Part shown: positions 9,901 through 12,852 of the stretch, piece after piece
Position numbering within the stretch: the first letter of the stretch is position 1
How the letters are laid out: every line of letters starts with the position of its first letter
Assembly (NCBI GenBank): GCA_026387595.1
Contig: JAPLLL010000047.1
Span: 1 to 12,852, forward strand
Source of the DNA: Candidatus Omnitrophota bacterium
GTDB lineage: Bacteria > Omnitrophota > Gorgyraeia > JABMQH01
Direction: 5' to 3'
Length of the DNA stretch: 12,852 nucleotides
The notes under the pieces: model-generated
What the model saw: only the letters and a program-made list of their open reading frames with translations
Database searches by the model: none
What the model was told of the DNA's origin: nothing
Position numbers and translations under genes: made by a program

Positions 9901-10699
9901 CCTGCGCGGCCTGGTTACTTATTTTATCTCAGGCGCAGCTAAAGTGAATGAATATTGTAAAGCGGCGAATGCGAAAGATATCCCGAAAATTATTGAGGTT
10001 ATCAGGGCATATCAAAACGGTGAACGATTGGTAAAATTTGATCCTACCGGTAGTACTATGACCTTTTTTGACGGCACTCCCACTGATGATCAAATTAAAA
10101 CACTGCCTTTATGGCAGCTGGCTGGGATAAGGGAGAGGAGCCTTGAGCCGATAGACAGATTGATTGACAAAATGGAAGGAGAGGTCAAGGGGATAGCGCT
10201 TATGGTGATGGGGCAGGGGCAGGGTGGGCAGATAATTGCGTATGTACCTGAAGCGCAGGTCCCGGCGTTTAAAGAAGCATTAGTCAGGAATATGAAGGAA
10301 ATAGTTTCAGAGGACCTATTCCTCAGCCTTGTCAAAAGAGGATTTACAAAACAGGTAATAGGTTATGAGGATGGCCCTACCCATGAATATCAAAAAGGCT
10401 TGATTGACATGTTAATAAACGACCCTGCTGTTGCAGCCAGGTTAAAAGCGTTAGTAAATGAAAGTGCGGCGCGCCCCCAAGCTCTCGATGAGGCGGTCGG
10501 AATTTTTAAAGATAATTTTAGCCCTGCCATTGAAGAATACTCCCAGGCAGGCCAGGGCGCTTCTGTTGTAATGTTCCCCGCAAAATCCCAGCCGGCGCAG
10601 CAGGTGCAAACAGCTGCTACTGCGGCAGCCGCGGCTGCGGCTATTGGGCAGCTGGGCGATACGGTAAGACAATTGGCCGAAGCAGCAGCCAATGTGTAA
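3047..10699 (+). CDS. Giant multi-domain protein: dehydrogenase C-terminus, decayed duplicate, possible kinase fold, hydrolase-like domain, GHMP kinase
   Basis: 2550 residues in a different frame from the upstream gene, overlapping it by 14 bases. The ATG at 3047 is the usable start if translated alone; only GGGGA (3037-3041) resembles a ribosome binding site, and there is no signal peptide. Order by residues: 1-160, remainder of the upstream dehydrogenase C-terminal domain; 172-310, helical tail; 327-346, Pro/Gln-rich hinge; about 345-735, a diverged second copy of the dehydrogenase C-terminal half and helical tail; about 830-1340, possible kinase fold; 1375-1600, unassigned; 1604-1835, alpha/beta-hydrolase-like; 1905-2440, galactokinase-like GHMP kinase; 2510-2550, Ala-rich tail. 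Because residue 1 starts in the middle of a Rossmann-type domain, the natural product may be one protein of about 3470 residues joined to the upstream gene. The next gene starts 23 bases downstream. Confidence 0.93.
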   Translation: MGVTEFTVFDPYLDKWPQLKESPFSPESEGYSLVRQTWLKGVNYVYGKRVVKKAKISTENVEADIDPHTSISRDRDALILSMDHPQLVGRYQPPLRRTVRGPDGKPILHRGLSAPKVAARLMAHENKIILDTHYFLSDEDIKEFFALGFDVRALGRGNIGRLKEEAFRDNKFQLKVAHELLSELQALRSEAKGKDAELESAITTIQSKIEYLNASGRKNESDLKQKYEAAKETHSRVFGKQPKDKKAVLDKLVLAEVEPAANKLESRTAELTLLAEAIASQVEKGRCTSPTNPDDMYAHIRRLNYLNGLLQGFLGDCGLAANEMFVSDRPSQPQLPTVSPAAQSQAVATFTDNYLSASLNQFQGINSVFEDAAGVVGTNMHETARAIVTDRPFSHSPLSQLPGAVPDAKLAEASERSMQAFIDMEVGSGNLSPLEARARLFSHQANANNLRKGPQKAAWIVLMELARFGIAPDQARVFMPGQNKVVIGVLSKALTEIGCPEPDTAGPMNAGRNAVILTDSSKGMDVIEFAAAALGREGNLLFDANDALSDEQVKMLLALDWQVAGTGRNDIYGRDLQDIKGNMRRIPGLIDEVTPQNRLEAARQLLTKLQAMPDSAEAVKTVQAKIEYLSAMVELERSPKNLSLKQKLQILRKAYEGARRDQEKKYDVPLGARDTRRALDAAMKNVVSPLENTLTGLLRQAGEVSSALTKQLQEGAMNYTCDDVLTDLARAGDTMFNEEGQTAARDELDRFKKEEKGSRLKLPQAFAPQDLPAKLQKQLRQASIPTGLVRSGKKFMAGERLAAVEDAKKARGESYRDYEAKPFTDKEREPIISTLSDQEATAYQQGRLWHRFTAAGDVKVLPALMMHPGADGKHIEVTQDPEGNLAFTSLRFRGDAKKGKKNNPAEWVKFTLLVPLYIVDVASPKPGEEGKRTFDYFITQQLLRSSIPWKTKQWLVNEVLGKGKILTTIRTDDAVAQNKLAVVMQGNPYADIGAEKEAGGSGRAGYLVSMESAAPEVIVTTDEYGRENLIEIKGVGPMFGERTPGKISQMERTIAGGVKIDKTGKKVSGQTAMRQLYGLVRGPQTGELVVNEGQPAHKEEGATSGVAAAVNHILPWSSNRADIVGQVWRTTPSSKREGSKFIGGKQDYDDAGIGYRLGRQAAEMLSHFGNSANVHIAPGCDNIRMAGVPTRRKTTVEGQSESVIVPNPGEKSYFTDEDSLVNTADERNPFEAFDYYFRWTLVFALTDYEDAKSGSLEKLNYPSIVEWMNGFIDRFLEAPIVRNNPKAVQRFEEIRQMLYSAKDAAAFKQTAELLHAELRDSYVAYRSLRLRLENGFNPTGDSPYTANTGKNFQRGRLTAKGPSRVVGAKGERKPSAEEEARAFIAAERKVLDLAQKAIEEGGYPPLKFDFGMARKELDEKEKMIGHIARQERLVINKFFQVMGWGSFTNRTGYFSQDNITREKQALKVSSDQEALESLINKAYEALMDIGAATPGLLILEDLPSYEQVYNLKKYYLPRAQLKHAKVFIEDTFRGGTAPARMGDGTVWATGLFDKQAAQKLGRTGMEMGKRRVAEVQEGEKIGLETFETKGVQGDMRALVKRNPRSRKVVIYHHGLAGIAADMAIARMNYEISDKASLVTFTSSRLRPLMPGEELNPEAMDRVFGQKGTPQAKTFQDEAEDLRRVVAGTIEYFRGCGVPEDEIEIVLVGKNLGAEAASQVARDFPQIETLMMVGSGLEAFSSSGLPKAQWHDLISRPERGTEEFGQIVANFRAFTGRTILVRALQDLPERQRSMQDLIPLAGGRVELHGVNDEHDMQNEASFAHLAKILSKTIGDDWRFAPGSQQPGTVRIIARDALNAFANWRSVPALRQQLETWYGTDEAMLDAQAKRYLRSITAAIERGFAAQDKEIIIMRVPGKVKTVGNACDYPKGFFDSAAMATMSDNIFVMSERNDDVVNLGTINSQKFPDKQYHLNDGDFGVPPSAEDRFNGQESWDKWIKKDAIKPLWPMKGKDKDSYWFSMVWAATAWGRGAEPAKRANFKGYNFFVGDSNLSSAGGLSSSSNIFIASILGLNYLYDLGWSLEQLATAGYAERYACGTQGGIADHAAILMCMAGQMGILSLSPKTTITGQVTLPKGLNMFIFDSRINREIIAPYVSPRTADYAGSNDPAALFKTSTSQMRAMGNLGSRLGFIYFKNALKNRGVNFNQLGAIVGNGLAAEAKIPNGIKEEEIRGILLSLPARISKQDLLKALQSMINENLLDADTLGVIRGVIETVNAIQFPKDGLALRGLVTYFISGAAKVNEYCKAANAKDIPKIIEVIRAYQNGERLVKFDPTGSTMTFFDGTPTDDQIKTLPLWQLAGIRERSLEPIDRLIDKMEGEVKGIALMVMGQGQGGQIIAYVPEAQVPAFKEALVRNMKEIVSEDLFLSLVKRGFTKQVIGYEDGPTHEYQKGLIDMLINDPAVAARLKALVNESAARPQALDEAVGIFKDNFSPAIEEYSQAGQGASVVMFPAKSQPAQQVQTAATAAAAAAAIGQLGDTVRQLAEAAANV
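4079..5251 (+). repeat. Tandem protein-level duplication, unit B (decayed dehydrogenase half)
   Basis: Residues about 345-735 of the giant protein. The surest part starts at 461: MELARFGIAPDQARVF parallels SELADKGIEPQDTKIW; NLLFDANDALSDEQVKMLLAL (539-559, partly) parallels KIILDTHYFLSDEDIKEFFAL; WQVAGTGRNDI parallels FDVRALGRGNI; VQAKIEYL (622-629) parallels IQSKIEYL. Residues 345-390 also faintly resemble the central helices of the dehydrogenase, without the catalytic Lys. The N-terminal NAD domain and the catalytic Cys are absent, so this copy cannot be an enzyme by itself and is probably structural or regulatory. Confidence 0.65.
5534..7066 (+). other. Region of unknown family with protein-kinase-like residue order
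   Basis: Residues about 830-1340. Soluble alpha/beta composition with no membrane segments. Three elements occur in the order seen in kinase folds: ENLIEIKGVG with Lys1033, VHIAPGCDN with His1175 and Asn1182 (spacing as in HRDxxxxN, but Ala at the Asp place), and ALTDYEDA with Asp1247. The distance from Asn1182 to Asp1247 is much longer than usual, so an insertion would be needed. The GRAGYL and IEIKGVG segments recall SelO-type pseudokinases only loosely. Family unproven. Confidence 0.3.
7169..7846 (+). other. Unassigned region between kinase-like and hydrolase-like parts
   Basis: Residues about 1375-1600. An amphipathic helical start (EEEARAFIAAERKVLDLAQKA), a central part rich in aromatic residues (NKFFQVMGWGSFTNRTGYFS at 1436-1455), then ATPGLLILEDLPSYEQVY and a Gly-rich TFRGGTAPARMGDGTVWATG at 1531-1550. 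I do not recognise a family. Confidence 0.5.
7856..8551 (+). other. Domain: alpha/beta-hydrolase-like, nucleophile Ser replaced by Asn
   Basis: Residues 1604-1835. VVIYHHGLAG at 1608-1617 is the HG oxyanion loop of the fold. IVLVGKNLGAEAA at 1704-1716 sits where the G-x-S-x-G nucleophile elbow belongs, but reads G-K-Asn1710-L-G. Asp1785 (RALQDLPE) and His1813 (VNDEHDM) stand where acid and base are expected. The lack of Ser argues for a non-catalytic or altered domain. Confidence 0.65.
8759..10366 (+). other. Domain: GHMP kinase, galactokinase-like
   Basis: Residues about 1905-2440. Motif 1 VPGKVKTVGNACDYPKG (1914-1930) corresponds to the galactokinase signature PGRVNLIGEHTDY. Motif 2 is the ATP loop SNLSSAGGLSSSSNIF (2049-2064). 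GGIADHA carries Asp2103, equivalent to the catalytic Asp of galactokinase GIMDQ. Motif 3 is MVMGQGQGGQIIAY (2386-2399). The family phosphorylates a sugar at O1 using ATP, which would feed the nucleotidyltransferases. The Glu-His of motif 1 is Asn-Ala here, so the sugar is probably not galactose. About 100 extra residues, mainly helical, lie between Asp2103 and motif 3 compared with galactokinase. Confidence 0.85.
10574..10696 (+). other. Ala-rich C-terminal tail
   Basis: Residues 2510-2550 read Pro/Gln/Ala-rich, then seven consecutive Ala (2526-2532, codons 10622-10642) and a short amphipathic helix before the TAA at 10697-10699. A similar low-complexity tail ends the partial gene at the left edge. 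Confidence 0.6.
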
Positions 10700-10707
10700 T
10701 TTTTCAA

Positions 10708-10712
10708 AGAGG
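10708..10712 (+). promoter_or_regulatory. Shine-Dalgarno AGAGG for the HD/nucleotidyltransferase fusion
   Basis: AGAGG ends 10 bases before the ATG at 10723 and 16 before the next in-frame ATG at 10729. It therefore favours 10723, unlike the gene at 277, where the second ATG is better placed. Confidence 0.5.
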
Positions 10713-10722
10713 CAAAATCCAG

Positions 10723-10812
10723 ATGAAAATGAAAAATTGTTTTAAAAAAGCGGTTATATTCTTAACCGCTTTTTCTTTTATTATCATGAACTGTGTCGGG
10801 CTGGCCGGAGCA
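10723..10812 (+). other. Signal peptide or membrane anchor, HD fusion protein
   Basis: Basic start MKMKNCFKK, hydrophobic VIFLTAFSFIIMNCVGLAGA, then VVDLLRP. Cleavage after GLA or AGA is plausible. Its first 14 bases (ATGAAAATGAAAAA) are identical to those of the gene at 277. Confidence 0.75.
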
Positions 10813-12852
10813 GTTGTTGATTTACTGCGACCGATGCCGGCAATGGAAAAAAACGCCGGCCTAACGGAAAATGAAACGCGGATAATAGGCGCCTATAACG
10901 ATCCTACAGGTTTCAGGCAGCGCCATGTAATAAGGGTTGCTGACGCGGCGATTATACTAGCCCGCGGATGGAACGACTTACATCCTCAGGAACGGCTTAC
11001 CGAAGAGGACATGCAGCTTTTGCGCACCGCGGCCCTGGCCCACGATATCGGATACAACCTTACTACAAAAGAAGCGCTTAAGCATGCCTCCGATGTTGTC
11101 AGGCAGCACGGTTTTAGGGTAAGGGGCCAGACGCTTGAAGGTTTAAGGGCGCAGTTTAAGGCTAAAGGCGTCCCGCTTACTACTGAAATAGAATCCGCCG
11201 AAAAAGTCTTTTTTGAGCACCCTCAACTTTCCTGCGAGGTTTTAAAGGGTAAAGCGGCGGAATTGGGCGTAGTAGTAACTCCAGAACTTGAGATAATAAT
11301 AAGCCATCACGCGGAATCTTCCGTGAGTTCTTTCCAGAAAGGATGCCCGAATAAATTAATACTTCTCTCCCAGCTTCTACAGGCCGCCGACACCATTGAA
11401 GCCTCGAATAATCAGGAGGGCGGGCTGTACGGCCAGAAGGTCATGTCAGCCGAAAAGACAACCGCGGACCTCAGGGGGAAATGCCAGTATCGCCAAATAT
11501 CCCCCGAAGTACGCGATGTAGCTATCGGATTAATATTAAGAGAAAATGTGAAGCTTTGCAATATTATTCTCAGTGCAAGGGCCAGCCCCGCCGCGACAAA
11601 TTATACGCAATACCCTCATACAGATAAGGTCTTTATTGAAAAAGAGCTAAAACGCCAACGTCTGGCTTCTTTGCTGGGAGATCCGAACGCCTACCGTCAA
11701 CGGTACCCCGAAGTCATGGCCCTGGCATGCGATATACTGGACATACAGAATCCTTCCCAGTTCGCAGCCAAGCGGCCTGTGCGTGGTATTATTTTGGCGG
11801 CCGGCAGAGGCGCGCGCCTGCAGAAAAGCGGCACCTATACCGGCACAAAGGCCCTGTATCCGCTTAACGGCAAGCCCATGCTCATGTATATACTGGACGA
11901 TATACTTGTGCATGACAAAAAGCCTGTTGTCGTGGTAAGCAGAGATAATAAAGATGAAATACAAACCGCGCTCTCGGCAGCGGGTTATGATGTAGAGTAC
12001 GTGATCCAGGACATGTCAGAGACCGCTGTCACGGGCACAGGCGCCGCGGTTCTTGTGGCAGGCCAGGCGCTCAGGGATTTTGACGGCGATCTTATTGTAA
12101 ATTGGGGCGACAATGTTACCCGAAGACCCGAGACGTTCAGGGACACGCTGCTTCTTCACGAAGCAACAGGTTCCGCGTTTACGCTTCCTACAGCGGTTTT
12201 AGAAAAACCTGCTACAAATATCATTAAAAGGGCGCCGCAAACAGGCCAGCCCATAGGCAGCATACAGAAACTGGATATGCCGAACGGAAAATTGCCGGCC
12301 GGTGAAGTTGACCTGGGCCTGTTTTTCTGCGATGCGCGCCAGACGTTCAGATCGCTTGCAGCCATGAGGCAGGAAGGCGCGGGCCGCACCAAAGGCTCCG
12401 CGAGACAGGAGCTTGGTTTCCCGCTGGTCATGACAAAAATGGCGCAGGATAATCTGGTGACGTGCGCGGTTAATTGCGCCGAGCCCCTGGAGGCAGGCGG
12501 TGTCAATGATATAGAGGAAGCAGGGGTCGCCTCCCGCAGCATAGAGGCCCTGAATCAGTCACCGCGCCAGCGCATAGAACAGCTTGAAGGCCAGCTTGCC
12601 GCAGCCGTTACTGCGCATGATCTTGCCGGGGTTTCGCGCCTGGCAGGCATGATAGAATCTGAAGTCTCAAAATTATCCGTGGGAGAAAAGATCGCGTATT
12701 ATAATCCTACGCGCGCGATCATGAAAAATCTGCCTTTGGCAAAACCCGATGAAACTGTTCTTGTGACCGGGGCAGCGGGATTCATCGGCTCCCATTTAGT
12801 CGAAGAGCTTCTTAAAAAAGGGTACAGGGTGATAGGGCTTGACGTTATTAAT
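10723..12852 (+). CDS. Exported fusion: HD-superfamily hydrolase + GlmU-type nucleotidyltransferase + NAD-dependent epimerase/dehydratase (3' partial)
   Basis: The frame is open for 710 codons from ATG 10723 to the right edge with no stop. Residues 1-30 form a signal peptide or signal anchor, followed by DLLRP (33-37), like the SSLRP after the first signal peptide. Residues about 60-290 are an HD domain with metal-ligand pattern His68, His107-Asp108, His166, His195-His196 and Asp223. Residues 352-605 are a second GlmU-like nucleotidyltransferase. Residues 676-710 open an extended SDR with TGAAGFIG (682-689) and Asp707, as in UDP-sugar epimerases. It starts 23 bases after the giant gene, so translational or operon coupling is likely. 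An alternative start at 10786 would lose most of the signal peptide and has no clear ribosome site. Domain families are sure, substrates unknown. Confidence 0.92.
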   Translation, partial: MKMKNCFKKAVIFLTAFSFIIMNCVGLAGAVVDLLRPMPAMEKNAGLTENETRIIGAYNDPTGFRQRHVIRVADAAIILARGWNDLHPQERLTEEDMQLLRTAALAHDIGYNLTTKEALKHASDVVRQHGFRVRGQTLEGLRAQFKAKGVPLTTEIESAEKVFFEHPQLSCEVLKGKAAELGVVVTPELEIIISHHAESSVSSFQKGCPNKLILLSQLLQAADTIEASNNQEGGLYGQKVMSAEKTTADLRGKCQYRQISPEVRDVAIGLILRENVKLCNIILSARASPAATNYTQYPHTDKVFIEKELKRQRLASLLGDPNAYRQRYPEVMALACDILDIQNPSQFAAKRPVRGIILAAGRGARLQKSGTYTGTKALYPLNGKPMLMYILDDILVHDKKPVVVVSRDNKDEIQTALSAAGYDVEYVIQDMSETAVTGTGAAVLVAGQALRDFDGDLIVNWGDNVTRRPETFRDTLLLHEATGSAFTLPTAVLEKPATNIIKRAPQTGQPIGSIQKLDMPNGKLPAGEVDLGLFFCDARQTFRSLAAMRQEGAGRTKGSARQELGFPLVMTKMAQDNLVTCAVNCAEPLEAGGVNDIEEAGVASRSIEALNQSPRQRIEQLEGQLAAAVTAHDLAGVSRLAGMIESEVSKLSVGEKIAYYNPTRAIMKNLPLAKPDETVLVTGAAGFIGSHLVEELLKKGYRVIGLDVIN
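10745..10779 (+). terminator. Terminator-like hairpin inside signal-peptide codons
   Basis: A perfect 12-bp inverted repeat: AAAAAGCGGTTA (10745-10756), loop TATTCT (10757-10762), TAACCGCTTTTT (10763-10774), continuing into CTTTT (10775-10779). The core GCGGTTA/TAACCGC with A-run and T-run flanks looks like a bidirectional intrinsic terminator. It lies 46 bases after the stop of the giant gene, but inside codons 8-18 of the next gene. It may end or attenuate the upstream transcript. Terminator function is inferred. Confidence 0.55.
10900..11592 (+). other. Domain: HD-superfamily metal-dependent hydrolase
   Basis: Residues about 60-290 of the third fusion. RQRHVIRVADAA with His68, LAHDIGYN with His107-Asp108, FFEHPQLSCEVL with His166, ISHHAESS with His195-His196, and LQAADTIEA with Asp223. 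The spacing resembles HD-GYP relatives, but the GYP segment is missing and HDIGK reads HDIGY. Phosphohydrolase activity is expected from the family; the substrate is unknown. Confidence 0.8.
11776..12522 (+). other. Domain: GlmU-like nucleotidyltransferase, copy 2
   Basis: Residues 352-600. ILAAGRGARLQKSGT then TKALYPLNGKPML (nucleotide loop, Lys376), TGTGAAVL at 437-444, NWGDNV with Asp463, RQELGFPLVMTKM at 561-573 in place of the GlmU NAQGEYYLTD segment, and GGVNDIEEA at 592-600 like the GlmU G-V-N-D turn. The loop between Arg365 and Lys376 is longer than in copy 1. It is more diverged at the sugar side, so its substrate may differ from copy 1. Confidence 0.8.
12748..12852 (+). other. Domain start: extended SDR epimerase/dehydratase, cut by window edge
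   Basis: Residues 676-710. ETVLVTGAAGFIGSHLVEEL is the N-terminal NAD-binding strand and TGxxGxxG loop; GLDVIN with Asp707 ends the second strand as in UDP-glucose or UDP-glucuronate 4-epimerases. Only 35 residues are visible, so the reaction cannot be named. Confidence 0.85.

Noticed and set aside
10780..10800. A lipoprotein signal at Cys24 of the HD fusion.
   Set aside because: The residues before Cys (I-M-N) do not fit the lipobox, and hydrophobic sequence continues after it.
10900..11592. Calling the HD domain a cyclic-di-GMP phosphodiesterase (HD-GYP).
   Set aside because: The GYP segment after the double His is missing and HDIGK is HDIGY.

Overview
All genes in this window read left to right and look like one transcription unit. 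The window holds the tail of one gene, two very long genes that overlap by 14 bp, and the 5' part of a fourth gene that runs off the right edge. There are no RNA genes, insertion sequences or CRISPR arrays, and no gene-free stretch longer than about 45 bases. The organism is probably an uncultured Gram-negative-type bacterium. Three traits recall Omnitrophota (former OP3): giant multi-domain proteins, N-terminal signal peptides on enzymes normally found in the cytosol, and a Leu-Arg-Pro motif just after the signal peptide. This placement is inference from style; no phylogenetic marker is present.

Layout: (1) 2-232, C-terminal tail of an unidentified protein, Ala/Pro-rich at its end. (2) 277-3060, a signal peptide, a GlmU-type sugar-1-phosphate nucleotidyltransferase domain, a Pro-rich hinge, then a nucleotide-sugar 6-dehydrogenase (UDP-glucose/UDP-ManNAc dehydrogenase family) cut off inside its C-terminal NAD-fold domain. 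(3) 3047-10699, 2550 residues. It begins with the missing rest of that dehydrogenase domain in another frame, continues with a helical tail, and then carries a second, decayed copy of the dehydrogenase C-terminal half plus helical tail. After that come a possible kinase-fold region, an unassigned region, an alpha/beta-hydrolase-like domain with Asn at the nucleophile position, a galactokinase-like GHMP kinase and an Ala-rich tail. (4) 10723 to the right edge, a signal peptide, an HD-superfamily hydrolase domain, a second GlmU-type nucleotidyltransferase domain and the start of an NAD-dependent epimerase/dehydratase.

Taken together, the recognisable domains form a sugar-nucleotide route: sugar 1-kinase (GHMP), nucleotidyltransferase (two copies), UDP-sugar 6-dehydrogenase, and sugar-nucleotide epimerase/dehydratase. 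They are fused into megaproteins, at least two of which begin with export signals, although their usual cofactors (UTP, ATP, NAD) are cytoplasmic. Several domains keep their catalytic motifs and others have lost key residues, so the set is a mixture of apparently active enzymes and probable pseudoenzymes.

The most unusual points are the dehydrogenase split across two frames near 3040-3061, the internal duplication with decay, the secreted pathway-in-fusion design, and a perfect terminator-like hairpin inside the signal-peptide codons of the last gene.
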